Positions 17,234 to 25,580 of a stretch of DNA of 32,465 bases are shown one piece after another. Source of the DNA: an uncultured Lachnospiraceae bacterium (GTDB lineage: Bacteria > Bacillota > Clostridia > Lachnospirales > Lachnospiraceae); contig CAJOQM010000033.1 in the NCBI GenBank assembly GCA_905236845.1, positions 1 to 32,465 on the forward strand, read 5' to 3'. The notes below the pieces were generated by a model. That model was not told where the DNA came from, did not search any database, and was given only the letters and a program-made list of their open reading frames with translations. Every line of letters begins with the position of its first letter. Positions within the stretch are counted from its first letter, which is position 1. Position numbers and translations under genes: made by a program.

Positions 17234-18333
17234 TATTTGCTGTTATTCCTCGTTTCTACAGTTTCGTTTATCAGATTATAAATGGTTTCCACGGCGTTCA
17301 TCGCACCGCTTCCTTCCATGGTTTTTTTATATTCTTCCATATGATCGTACACATGATTTACGGCTTTTAATATGGCTCCGGCTCCGAAGGGTCGTCCGGG
17401 ATTTTCCTCGGATACCACATACGAAAATCCCTGTTTCTCAAACGACGCCGCATTCAATATCTGATCTCCCCTGCTGGCTGATGAAGGCAAGGGCACCAGA
17501 ATATTCGGTTTGCGAAGCGCAAGGATTTCACAGATGGCATTTGCCCCTGCTCTTGATATAACAATATCCGCAGCTGCAAAAAGATGCCGCAAATCCCCTT
17601 TTACATATTCAAATTGCCTGTATCCGGCTATTCCTTCAAGAGCATTGTCTACCATATCTGCTCCGCAAATATGAATAACAGAAAATCTGTTCAAAAGTTC
17701 AGGCAACGCTTCCCTTACCGCTTCGTTTACGGAACGGGCTCCGGAGCTTCCGCCTATCACCATAATAACAGGCTTTTCGTTGGTAAATCCGCATATATTA
17801 AGCCCCTTTGCCCTGTCTCCCTGTAAGAGCTCTGCCCGGATGGGAGAACCGGTAAGGACAGCCTTTTCTTTTGGAAGATATTCCATGGTCTCGGGAAAGT
17901 TGCAGCATACCTTCTGCGCTTTGGGTATGGCTATTTTGTTTGAAAGACCCGGGGTAAGATCCGATTCATGTATGATAACGGGGATTTTAAGCGAACTTGC
18001 CGCAAGCACAACAGGCACGGCAACAAACCCTCCCTTGGAAAAAACCACATCCGGCCGGATTGTCTTTAACAATTTCCTCGCCTCGGATATACCTTTTAAC
18101 ACACGAAAAGGATCCGTAAGATTTTTCAAATCAAAATATCTTCGAAGCTTACCCGAAGAAATAGCAAAATATGCGATTTTCTGCTCTGTAATAAGCTCTC
18201 TTTCTATGCCGTTTACGGAGCCTATATATGCAACCTCGTATCCGCCCTCCAAAAGCAAGGGGAGAAGAGCTATATTCGGCGTTACGTGCCCTGCCGTGCC
18301 GCCCCCTGTAAGAATTATCTTTTTCTTTTTCAT
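17233..18333 (-). CDS. murG: UDP-N-acetylglucosamine-lipid I GlcNAc transferase MurG
   Basis: Membrane-associated GT-B enzyme that adds GlcNAc to lipid I to make lipid II for peptidoglycan. The 366-aa length is normal. Key segments are the N-terminal GGGTAGHVTP (10-19, conserved His16), FSKGGFVAVPVVLAA, the acceptor-side IHESDLTPGLSNKI, the UDP-GlcNAc-binding GGSSGARSVNEAV and ISRAGANAICEIL. Its ATG overlaps the rhomboid gene stop (ATGA) and AGGAGC lies upstream. In most Firmicutes murG sits in the dcw division cluster; here it follows a rhomboid protease and a Tad pilus locus instead, so it may be a relocated or second copy. Confidence 0.95.
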   Translation of the reverse strand: MKKKKIILTGGGTAGHVTPNIALLPLLLEGGYEVAYIGSVNGIERELITEQKIAYFAISSGKLRRYFDLKNLTDPFRVLKGISEARKLLKTIRPDVVFSKGGFVAVPVVLAASSLKIPVIIHESDLTPGLSNKIAIPKAQKVCCNFPETMEYLPKEKAVLTGSPIRAELLQGDRAKGLNICGFTNEKPVIMVIGGSSGARSVNEAVREALPELLNRFSVIHICGADMVDNALEGIAGYRQFEYVKGDLRHLFAAADIVISRAGANAICEILALRKPNILVPLPSSASRGDQILNAASFEKQGFSYVVSEENPGRPFGAGAILKAVNHVYDHMEEYKKTMEGSGAMNAVETIYNLINETVETRNNSK

Positions 18334-18950
18334 GCCTTTTTGCTCCTGAAATCCGAAATTATCTGGACTATGGCCGTAAGAACAAATCCGCTTACCAAGC
18401 CTCCCACATGGGCGCTGTTGTTTACTCCCGAAGAAGACATGCCCACATAAAGGCTAAGCAGAACAAAGAACAATATCCTTCCCGTGCTTATACCTCTGTA
18501 TCTTCCTTTGTGGTAAACAACTTCAAACAGCACTCCTCCGACTACTCCGAATATGGCTCCCGAAGCACCGGCAGAAACCGAATAGTCCGATGTCAAAATC
18601 TCCACAGACATAGAAAGTATGTTACCTGCAAGCCCGCATAATATATATACTATGGTATACATAACTTTCCCCAGACTTCTTTCCAAAATATCTCCCAGGA
18701 AAAATAAAAGCAGGAGATTATTAAATATATGACTTGCATCAAAATGGAGAAATATCGCAGTAAAGAGGCGGTAATATTCTCCGTTTTCTATCACATAAGG
18801 AGTCCACAAAGCGCCGTGTTCAGCCATATATTCTCCGTTTGACGGCTCGCCGGTAACCAGCATAAAAAGAAAAATTATTATGTTTGTAATAATGATAAAT
18901 TTCGTTACCGATAAGCGAGTGTCGATGAGCGCCCCGTTATTTTCCTCCAT
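18330..18950 (-). CDS. Rhomboid-family intramembrane serine protease
   Basis: Polytopic membrane protease of 206 aa that cleaves substrates within or near transmembrane helices. The catalytic dyad is visible: Ser130 in GASGAIFGVVGG and His181 in AHVGGLVSGF. Other family marks are the early YRLFTAIFLHFDASHIFNNLLLLFFLG segment, with its conserved HxxxN, and six hydrophobic helices. The start at 18950 overlaps the end of the DUF6382 gene by 46 nt, but the next in-frame Met falls inside the first membrane helix, so the overlap is probably real; an AGGTG lies upstream. Position between the Tad locus and murG suggests an envelope or pilus substrate, which is unproven. Confidence 0.92.
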   Translation of the reverse strand: MEENNGALIDTRLSVTKFIIITNIIIFLFMLVTGEPSNGEYMAEHGALWTPYVIENGEYYRLFTAIFLHFDASHIFNNLLLLFFLGDILERSLGKVMYTIVYILCGLAGNILSMSVEILTSDYSVSAGASGAIFGVVGGVLFEVVYHKGRYRGISTGRILFFVLLSLYVGMSSSGVNNSAHVGGLVSGFVLTAIVQIISDFRSKKA

Positions 18951-19744
18951 AAGTATACACCTAATCCGTTCTTAAAGAAATAGTTTCGCTCCTTTACTCT
19001 ACCATATGACGGGGTAGGTGGCAAGTCAGATATAGCTATATTCCGCTTGCAATCGGCAAATCGCTCCTTTGTATCATAGTTGGTAAATTCAACTTTGTCC
19101 GGAGACATATATGCTGTAACGGAACAGTATGGCAATATTTCCTTCTCAAAGGATTCTTCCGACTGTGCTGTATTTATCGACTCTTTTTGTATTTTTATCC
19201 GTTCCTCTTCCCAAGCAGAAAGGGTAAACCCCTCACAATATGCGGCTTCATACAGCCCGTATGCAAACTCTACCGCTTCTTCATCACTGTGATCCAAATG
19301 CTCCAGGACATACTCCATAAGCCCCTGAAGAGATTCACGAAAAGACTCTTCTTTAAACGGAACATATACAAAAGCTGCCCTTAATGGCCTGCCATCGCCT
19401 GCTTCCGTAAAAATATTTCCCGGATCCAGGGATATTTTATCTGTGGAAATAAGGTATCTTACGTTATCTGATGCCATCTTTGATATAGCATGTATTATGG
19501 ATTTTACCTCATTAAGACCCATTTGCTTTTGGGAAAACCGGTCACAGACAGATATCATGCCGGTAGTCCTGAATCTTAATGTCTCTTTCCCATCCATCAT
19601 TACACGGGTCATATCGAGAATATATCCGGGTCTGTTCTTTTCTATCATAATTGCGCCCAAATCTTTTTCCGGATATTTTTCATAACCTTCAAGCTCTATT
19701 ACCATAAAACTATCTTTTGCATTGTTTGAATATGTCGTCTTCAT
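18905..19744 (-). CDS. DUF6382-like Tad-locus protein lacking an FHA domain
   Basis: Predicted cytosolic protein of 279 aa with no signal peptide. Residues about 1-180 look like the DUF6382 domain of Firmicute Tad loci, judged from recall of the family pattern: TGMISVCDRFSQKQMGLNEVKSII, YLISTDKISLDPGNIF, AAFVYVPFKEESFRESLQGLMEYVLEHLDHSDEEAVEFAYGLYEAAY. Family members usually carry a C-terminal phosphothreonine-binding FHA domain. Here the remaining 100 residues have no FHA-like GR/SxxH pattern and end in a basic tail (KNGLGVYLWRKITGRSSTLAYR). The ATG overlaps the TadE stop (ATGA). Its molecular function is unknown; the context suggests pilus assembly control. Confidence 0.7.
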   Translation of the reverse strand: MKTTYSNNAKDSFMVIELEGYEKYPEKDLGAIMIEKNRPGYILDMTRVMMDGKETLRFRTTGMISVCDRFSQKQMGLNEVKSIIHAISKMASDNVRYLISTDKISLDPGNIFTEAGDGRPLRAAFVYVPFKEESFRESLQGLMEYVLEHLDHSDEEAVEFAYGLYEAAYCEGFTLSAWEEERIKIQKESINTAQSEESFEKEILPYCSVTAYMSPDKVEFTNYDTKERFADCKRNIAISDLPPTPSYGRVKERNYFFKNGLGVYLWRKITGRSSTLAYR

Positions 19745-20196
19745 TTCGCAGCCTCCTTTATAACTTTTTTAGCAAGTCTGTACGTCCTTATAAAATCACA
19801 ATGATATAAAACCGTTTTTTCATAATCCGCATCTATACTTCCATATTGCGGCCATCCCAAAGAATTAAACCACTTCGAAAACGGAACGTTTGCGCTTCCC
19901 CTGACAAAAGCGGATACCTTATATGTTCCCGTTTCAAGGTCTTCCGCAGCAGAAGCATCCAGCAGATATTGCAAGGATCTTCCCGCCAGAGAAGATTCCT
20001 CTTTATCTGTTCCGCCCGTCACCTTCCTGCTTTCTTTTAATTCAGCCAATTCCGCTGCGTGGTGCGCCGTATCCGAAACATTCATCCGGGCAACATCCCT
20101 GTCATAAAGCCACAATGCCGCAAAACCAACAAAAAGCATCATCGCCGTTACTATGGGAATAATAAAAGCCGCTTCTACCGTAAAACTTCCTTTCAT
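19741..20196 (-). CDS. TadE-like pseudopilin
   Basis: Minor pilin-like protein of 151 aa. It begins with a very short class III signal, MKG then SFTVEAAFIIPIVTAMMLFVGFAALWLY, so cleavage after Gly3 leaves Glu at +5 and a hydrophobic helix. The mature part is a short extracytoplasmic domain ending in a basic tail. I chose the ATG at 20196, not a start upstream, because GGAAGGATGG precedes it and it overlaps the prepilin peptidase stop codon (ATGA). A longer reading would prepend 46 Cys-rich residues with no membrane or domain logic. It probably works with the Flp pilin and TadA/B/C in pilus biogenesis. Confidence 0.88.
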   Translation of the reverse strand: MKGSFTVEAAFIIPIVTAMMLFVGFAALWLYDRDVARMNVSDTAHHAAELAELKESRKVTGGTDKEESSLAGRSLQYLLDASAAEDLETGTYKVSAFVRGSANVPFSKWFNSLGWPQYGSIDADYEKTVLYHCDFIRTYRLAKKVIKEAAK

Positions 20197-20642
20197 AAAA
20201 CCATCCTTCCAAACCCGAGCATTAATACATAACCCGCAAGCATAAACGGGACAAATGGGACTTCGTACCTTTTTGATTTTCGGGATACAACAACAAGCAC
20301 AAGGCTGTATATTGCGCACATAAAAAGCGCACATACCAAAAGCTCTGCATTATTCCAAAATCCAAGGTAAATCCCTGTAAGCGCTATGACCAGACCATCT
20401 CCGGAGCCAATCTCTCCTTTGGTCAAAAAAGATATAACAAGAAATACCAACCCCGTAAGCGCTCCTCCTGCTGCCTGAAGCAAGGTCAATCCGCTCCCGG
20501 GAACAAAGCTTAAAAATGCAGCCGCCGAGAATATTACAATCCCGGGAACCGGTACGGTTCTGTTCTTAATATCCGTATAGGAAAAAAACGTCAGCATAAA
20601 AAGCACCGCAACATAAATTCCGCCTTGTATCACACCTTGCAT
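20193..20642 (-). CDS. Prepilin peptidase (A24 family), second copy
   Basis: Membrane aspartyl protease of 149 aa that should cleave prepilin leaders at the inner face of the membrane. The two catalytic aspartates are visible: Asp24 in FSYTDIKNRTVP and Asp82 in GEIGSGDGLV (the GxGD motif). The protein has several hydrophobic helices and lacks the N-terminal methyltransferase domain, as is usual for Tad-type enzymes. The start at 20642 is chosen because it overlaps the upstream gene stop by 1 nt (TGATG) and GGGAGGGGG lies just upstream. It is distinct from the peptidase at 27842-28276, so the locus has two. Confidence 0.9.
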   Translation of the reverse strand: MQGVIQGGIYVAVLFMLTFFSYTDIKNRTVPVPGIVIFSAAAFLSFVPGSGLTLLQAAGGALTGLVFLVISFLTKGEIGSGDGLVIALTGIYLGFWNNAELLVCALFMCAIYSLVLVVVSRKSKRYEVPFVPFMLAGYVLMLGFGRMVL

Positions 20643-21616
20643 CACTTTCCCCCTCCCGCACATTTCGAGCAGGCATGACGTCCTCCCACTTCGGATATCG
20701 GTACGCAATATATGGTACGTTTTAATCCGGAACAGGTAACGGATGTATGATAACTTTCGCCATATGTCGTTATATATACCGTTGCTGCGGGAGTCTTTTC
20801 GCACAAAGGACAAGCATAGTATATATGTCCGCCGCTATTTCTTAAGGAAGATATCCCCGCAAAGGGCACTGCCTGTATAGACGGATTAAGATATGCGCAG
20901 TTTCTGTCCTTGTGGTATGCCGTCCCCGTAGGAGTGATATATACCATTTCTTCGCCGCTGTCGGAATCACCTTCTGACGGATCATACCCCGTCCACTTCC
21001 GAACCCTTACAGACTCGCCTATTCTGACCGTCTCTGACCCCAAAAACAGTATGGGAAGATTTATGATGCAGCTCACATTCAGGTTAACATAATTCCCGTC
21101 ATCCTCCGGGATGCATACTATCCCTGTCTTTCCCCCCACAACGTATCTTAATGCAGGTGAATCGGATACATTCATTGAAATCGCATCCAGACCGGAAATC
21201 TCCTCCAGACCGAATTTTGCAAGATCCGGGATGTTCTCTTCATTATCCGCAGCATGGGCAGACAATGCACTTACAGCTCCGGCATCATAAAGAGCGCATT
21301 TTATCTGACTGTCTAAAAGAACCAGATTAAACAAACCCATTACACCAAACATAAATGCTGTAAAAATAGGAAGAACAAGGGCTGCTTCCACAGTAAAAGA
21401 AGCGCTGATACCAAAAGAAGCTTCACGAATTTTTTTATAAAGAGGAGCAGGCAAAAACGCCTTCCGGCCGGCACAAGACATTCTGTTTTCCCCGGGCTTT
21501 GCTTTACCTTCTTCAGTAAGAGTGACTTGTATGAAATTTAATATTACTGCCGGGCACAGAATTAAGATAGCTTTAAGAAACTTAAATTCGCATTTGTCCA
21601 CTTTTCTTATTTTCAT
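20642..21616 (-). CDS. TadE-like pseudopilin with duplicated HX4C/CX2C module
   Basis: Pilin-like membrane-anchored protein of 324 aa. A hydrophobic stretch at about 14-34 is followed by a second helix beginning with SFTVEAALVLPIFTAFMF (73-90), the Tad pseudopilin pattern, with Glu77 at +5 but Ala at -1. The outer domain ends in two copies of one module: VYITPTGTAYH with His235 and Cys240, then Cys269-x2-Cys272; and VYITTYGESYH with His290 and Cys295, then Cys316-x2-Cys319. The spacing suggests a metal-binding or disulphide-bonded fold. The ATG at 21616 has AAGGGGTGA upstream; a TTG start 18 nt earlier is less likely. A 99-nt gap separates it from the DUF5702 gene. Confidence 0.8.
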   Translation of the reverse strand: MKIRKVDKCEFKFLKAILILCPAVILNFIQVTLTEEGKAKPGENRMSCAGRKAFLPAPLYKKIREASFGISASFTVEAALVLPIFTAFMFGVMGLFNLVLLDSQIKCALYDAGAVSALSAHAADNEENIPDLAKFGLEEISGLDAISMNVSDSPALRYVVGGKTGIVCIPEDDGNYVNLNVSCIINLPILFLGSETVRIGESVRVRKWTGYDPSEGDSDSGEEMVYITPTGTAYHKDRNCAYLNPSIQAVPFAGISSLRNSGGHIYYACPLCEKTPAATVYITTYGESYHTSVTCSGLKRTIYCVPISEVGGRHACSKCAGGGK

Positions 21617-21715
21617 TATTTCACCCCTTTCCAACTGCGTTCCCCATAAACGCCAAAGGTTAATAATGCGTGTTCATCCAGATCCGGGCCGGCAGACGTC
21701 TTTGCCTGCCCCTCT

Positions 21716-23185
21716 TTATTGATAATAAAAGCTTCCCTGCGCAGTGTACTCACTGCTGAAAGCCCCCATATCCTTAAATACATTTACAAATACATCACCT
21801 CCCGTAAAATCAGCTTCCCAGGATGCGCCGCCGATTACATGATCCAACATGAAATTCGAGCAATAGTCATATGTCCTTATATCCTGCTCAACCATATCCA
21901 TCGTACGCATAACAAGAGTATTCCTCTCCTTAAGAGCCAGCAAAAGCTGCACATAGAGGGTGTAATCAAGTTTTATTGCATCTTCATCGCTTAAGGAATT
22001 CTTAATAAGAGAAACCTTTCCTCCCGAAAGAAGAGTCTTTACATCTTCAACGCTATCCTTAAATGCCCAGGCAGCTATGATTCCGTATTGGATTGCCGCT
22101 ATAAGAGACGGCAATGCCAGCACACCCGCTATGGCAATGGCAATTATCCTTGCCTCATTAAGCTTTTCTTCATCTGTACAAAGATATGCAAAATTAAATC
22201 CCTCTCTCATAATAAGCAGCGCCTCTACGGTTTTTGCCAGATTTTCCCTGTCCGAAGCACATCCCGCAAAGCAGTACTCAAGCTCATAATCAAGCGCCGT
22301 GTTCCCTTTATCACTTACATAATCAGAAAGCTTCTCACTCATATATGCCTGAAAAAGCGCTCTCTGAAATGCAGATTTTGTCACAGAATAAGAATTCTTT
22401 GTGCCGGTATTATCCCCAACTTGAAGCTCCCTGTGACTTAAGATTTCCGACAGATCCGTTTTCTTCTCCGAAACATTCTCAACACCCACAAGAGCCAGTA
22501 CTCCTTTGTCCTTCATGGCTTTTACGGTATCGATTATTCCTTTTTGTTCATCCGTAACTGCTTCAGCCGCTTCTTTTTCTTCTTCCGTAACTTCGCTTTC
22601 ATCCTCGGAAACATAAGAAGATTCATCATTCAGACTCTCCCTGGCCTTTTCTGCTTCTTCGGAGGCACTCCGGGCTTCTTCGTCATATTCTTCCGACTTT
22701 TGTGACGCTTTTTTCAAAAGTGAGGTAAGTGCTTCGGCCGCTGCAGAGCTCTCCATATAATTTACAGTCTGATCATAGAACAAAGCGCCGCTTTCATCTG
22801 TCAAAAGCTCATATGATGATATTTCGACACCGGACAAAACCTGCGGAAACAGACTCACAGCATCCTGCTGCCCGGAAAGATTATCCGTAATGAATTTTTC
22901 CATCCTGTCAGCAGGTACACAAATATCAAAATTTGAAGCTCCGTAAGAAGCATCCAACCCGAAAATATCATAAATATCCAGAAGCTCTCTTTGATATTCC
23001 GCAAACACGGAGTCTGCTCCCGCCTGCGCCGCAAGATGAGCATCAAGTTTTGCGCCACGCACCCTTGCCCCTTCTAATAGCGTCAAAACCAGCGACAGCA
23101 TAATCAAAAGGCAAAGAGCCATATAAACTGTTACGCTTCCTTTAAGATGCGCTTTTTTCTCTTCCTGCACGCAAACAAAAATCAT
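21716..23185 (-). CDS. DUF5702-type Tad-locus membrane protein (TadG-like)
   Basis: Predicted extracytoplasmic protein of 489 aa anchored by an N-terminal helix (about 15-38, GSVTVYMALCLLIMLSLVLTLLEGARVRG), the pattern of DUF5702 proteins in Firmicute Tad loci. The following QAGADSVFAEYQRELLDIYDIFGLDASYG is also typical. A Glu/Ser-rich acidic coiled-coil region (about 160-215) and a second hydrophobic segment near 350-385 follow. The leader has Gly at -1 but Tyr rather than Glu at +5, so processing by a prepilin peptidase is uncertain. Start and stop overlap or abut neighbours (ATGA with the pilin gene). Its role in the pilus, perhaps surface display, is not established. Confidence 0.8.
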   Translation of the reverse strand: MIFVCVQEEKKAHLKGSVTVYMALCLLIMLSLVLTLLEGARVRGAKLDAHLAAQAGADSVFAEYQRELLDIYDIFGLDASYGASNFDICVPADRMEKFITDNLSGQQDAVSLFPQVLSGVEISSYELLTDESGALFYDQTVNYMESSAAAEALTSLLKKASQKSEEYDEEARSASEEAEKARESLNDESSYVSEDESEVTEEEKEAAEAVTDEQKGIIDTVKAMKDKGVLALVGVENVSEKKTDLSEILSHRELQVGDNTGTKNSYSVTKSAFQRALFQAYMSEKLSDYVSDKGNTALDYELEYCFAGCASDRENLAKTVEALLIMREGFNFAYLCTDEEKLNEARIIAIAIAGVLALPSLIAAIQYGIIAAWAFKDSVEDVKTLLSGGKVSLIKNSLSDEDAIKLDYTLYVQLLLALKERNTLVMRTMDMVEQDIRTYDYCSNFMLDHVIGGASWEADFTGGDVFVNVFKDMGAFSSEYTAQGSFYYQ

Positions 23186-23385
23186 ACCTGTCCCGACTTG
23201 CTTTCGATGGTGTTAAAGATATTTCCCACAATAGACGTAAGCTGGCTTTTAAATATCAGCACAAGCCCGATAAGAACCACCAAAATCAATATAACTTCAA
23301 CAACACCGACTCCGTCCTCTTCGGAAAAGAATCTTTCTATTTCGCTTCGAAAATACAACATTGTTTTATCTGCTAAATTTATCAT
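23182..23385 (-). CDS. Flp-like type IVb pilin
   Basis: Candidate major pilin subunit of 67 aa. A polar leader ending in FSEEDG is followed by VGVVEVILILVVLIGLVLIFK, so cleavage after Gly25 would leave Glu30 at +5, the residue needed for assembly. A short polar tail follows (SQLTSIVGNIFNTIESKSGQV). The ATG at 23385 has AGGGGGATAAAA upstream; earlier in-frame codons would overlap the TadC gene region and lack a site. The stop overlaps the DUF5702 start (ATGA). Small size, leader and position between TadC and pseudopilin genes identify it as the Flp-type pilin. Confidence 0.88.
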   Translation of the reverse strand: MINLADKTMLYFRSEIERFFSEEDGVGVVEVILILVVLIGLVLIFKSQLTSIVGNIFNTIESKSGQV

Positions 23386-23401
23386 TTTTATCCCCCTTTT
23401 C

Positions 23402-24796
23402 TTACATATTAAAGCCGATAAATCCGGGCATAACCACAATTACTATGGTTATAGCCAAAAGCAGTATCATGGGGAAAAGCATTTTCGTATCTGCCTCCTC
23501 CCCTTTTTTGCGGGCAAGATTCGCCCTTTCCTCAAACGCCTCCTTTGCACGTTCATCCATAAGGGGCACCATTCCTTCTGCCCCCAGCTTCATGTTGCTT
23601 GTTATCAATGACGAAAGTTTTCTGTACTGGGAAAGCGAACATTTTTCGCCATATTCATCTATGGCTCTGCTCTCCCCTATGCCGTCTCTCATGCGGTAGC
23701 AGCAGATAAGCATTTCCTCGTAAGCGTAACGTATTTCCCCTCCTTCCATTATTTCCTTCGAATAATTTTCTGCCATTTTTTCAAAGGCTTTTCGCACGCT
23801 CATGCCTGCTCCCATTAGCAAAGACAACTTTTCCACTATACCGGGATAATCTGTAAGAAGCTGATCTTTTCTCCTTTTACTTCGCCTGTTTAATTCCTCG
23901 AAAGATTCATAAAAGACAATTGCCGAGATTCCAATACCTAAAACAAGTATCTTAAGCCACAGAAAATCCGCCCTTTCATCCCATTTAATTTTTCCAAGAG
24001 ATGTTTCTTCAGGCAAAATATATTCCGAATCGGATGCGCTTTCTTTATCAGCCGAATTAAGAGCATCCTCTATTGCCTTTTTTAAGCCTTCTTTCTCAGT
24101 CAAAATCGGCGGATATACCATGGCATAAAGCTGATAAATACGGGTTATGTCTTTGTAGGTCATTTGTGCATTTATGCTAAGCGGCGTTCCCTCCTGCGTC
24201 GTATTATCCTCTCTTATATTTCCGGAAGCATCGACCACCTTATAACTGTCAAATTCCCACTCCACCGAAACTTCTCCGTCTGCTGCGCTTTCGATGAGAT
24301 TAAGTGGACTCCTCACTTCGTCAAGAGATTTATTTTCTCCGGGAAGTTTTTCATTAATTTCTGACATGGCAAGCTCAAACAAATCGTCGAGTTCTTCTCC
24401 CGAAATCTCCCTTTCCGAAACGTTTACATCCACATCCATCCCATCTGCATCGCCATTATCCGGTGTTGCATAAAGCTGCGCCGTGTAGCTGCCTTCTCCG
24501 AAATCATTTCTCAAAAGGCTGCCATTTTCCGTCAGCTTGTAAGTTCCCCTTTGCAGAATTCCGCAAAGCAGCGATAACACTCCAAACACAGCAACTAATT
24601 TAAGTACGCAAGCCAATCTTGCTATCCGTCCTTTACGGTGAATTTCTCCGGCATCATTTCTTGGATAAAGCTCTGAAATCGCTTTCCTTTGGGCGCTGTT
24701 ATTCTGCATGAAAATCTTTTCCGCCGCCCTTCCCACAAAAGAATCAATTATTCTTTGTGCAGCTATTTCAAATATATCCCTTTTTTCCTTTTTCAT
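23402..24796 (-). CDS. TadC-like platform protein with large extracytoplasmic domain
   Basis: Inner-membrane component of the pilus motor, 464 aa. A cytosolic N-terminus (1-60) is followed by helix 1 (61-81), a soluble stretch of about 195 residues (82-278) presumably outside the membrane, helix 2 (279-296), a T2SSF domain (about 315-435: YPGIVEKLSLLMGAGMSVRKAFEKMAENY) and a final helix (440-460). The soluble domain contains SYTAQLYATPDNGDADGMDVDVNVS and has no family I recognise. Typical TadC proteins are about 300 residues. The ATG at 24796 is chosen: GGGATG lies upstream and it begins 10 nt after the TadB stop; a start 69 nt earlier would overlap TadB. Confidence 0.85.
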   Translation of the reverse strand: MKKEKRDIFEIAAQRIIDSFVGRAAEKIFMQNNSAQRKAISELYPRNDAGEIHRKGRIARLACVLKLVAVFGVLSLLCGILQRGTYKLTENGSLLRNDFGEGSYTAQLYATPDNGDADGMDVDVNVSEREISGEELDDLFELAMSEINEKLPGENKSLDEVRSPLNLIESAADGEVSVEWEFDSYKVVDASGNIREDNTTQEGTPLSINAQMTYKDITRIYQLYAMVYPPILTEKEGLKKAIEDALNSADKESASDSEYILPEETSLGKIKWDERADFLWLKILVLGIGISAIVFYESFEELNRRSKRRKDQLLTDYPGIVEKLSLLMGAGMSVRKAFEKMAENYSKEIMEGGEIRYAYEEMLICCYRMRDGIGESRAIDEYGEKCSLSQYRKLSSLITSNMKLGAEGMVPLMDERAKEAFEERANLARKKGEEADTKMLFPMILLLAITIVIVVMPGFIGFNM

Positions 24797-24806
24797 AACC
24801 TCATCC

Positions 24807-25580
24807 CTATACCCGTATATCCGCGATTTTCCCGGAAATCTCACAGGCTCCCAAATATACCGCAAGGCAAACAGCCATTATCAATGTCCCTGCTGCGCTT
24901 TCATACAACGGATCCAGATATCCCGGCGAAAACACCTTTAGATAAAAACATATAGCCGGCGGGATAACTATCATGATAAGCTGTTCTAATTTCTTTCCCG
25001 CAAGAAGCGTCCTAATATTTCTTTCGGTTTGAATCTTTTCGGTAAGTCTGTCTGCGGAGGCAGCTAATATCTTTGACAGGTTTCCCCCGCTTCTTTTTGC
25101 ATAACCGAAGACTTCTGCAAAATCCATTGCCTCTTCTATCCTCATCTGTGCGGCAAAATAATTTATCACATCTTCCATGCTCTCGTTGACATTTAAACGA
25201 CGGCAGGCATTTTTCATACAAACCACGGTATATTCATCATCTCCATAGAGATTTGCCATCTCCTGCGTTGCTGACTTCCATGCATTTTCCGCCGAAAGCC
25301 CCGCAAATAAAGCAGATTTGAATACTAACAAACTCTCCCTGTACGAATCTCTTGCAGAATCCATGATTCTTCGGCGTATGGATCCGATTCTTTTTCTGTA
25401 ATACAAAACTATCCCCGGTGACATCAAAAGTCCCGCCCATATTCTTCCAAAGAAAAGCCACCCGAAAACTGCAACGATAGCTGCGCCTTCGACAAAAATA
25501 AGAGCTTTTCTTTTTTTAGATACCGCAAAGCTTTTCTCTGTTTTTGATTTCTCCATGCTTTTTCCAGCTTTTGAATGCAT
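24807..25580 (-). CDS. TadB-like platform protein (type II secretion F family)
   Basis: Polytopic inner-membrane protein of 257 aa that couples the TadA ATPase to pilus assembly. One or two helices at about 27-62 are followed by a cytosolic T2SSF domain (about 75-200: SYRESLLVFKSALFAGLSAENAWKSATQEM, then EEAMDFAEVFGYAKRSGGNLSKIL) and two C-terminal helices (about 205-250). The ATG at 25580 has GGAGGG with 5-nt spacing, so I keep it although it overlaps the TadA gene by 65 nt; the next Met at 25556 has a weaker site. It pairs with the TadC-like gene immediately downstream. Confidence 0.9.
   Translation of the reverse strand: MHSKAGKSMEKSKTEKSFAVSKKRKALIFVEGAAIVAVFGWLFFGRIWAGLLMSPGIVLYYRKRIGSIRRRIMDSARDSYRESLLVFKSALFAGLSAENAWKSATQEMANLYGDDEYTVVCMKNACRRLNVNESMEDVINYFAAQMRIEEAMDFAEVFGYAKRSGGNLSKILAASADRLTEKIQTERNIRTLLAGKKLEQLIMIVIPPAICFYLKVFSPGYLDPLYESAAGTLIMAVCLAVYLGACEISGKIADIRV

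Noticed and set aside
21640..21715. Hairpin considered as a terminator between the DUF5702 and TadE-like genes
   Set aside because: The stem (GGCAG / CTGCC with a bulged extension) is short and no U-tract follows on the minus strand; the neighbouring genes look co-transcribed.
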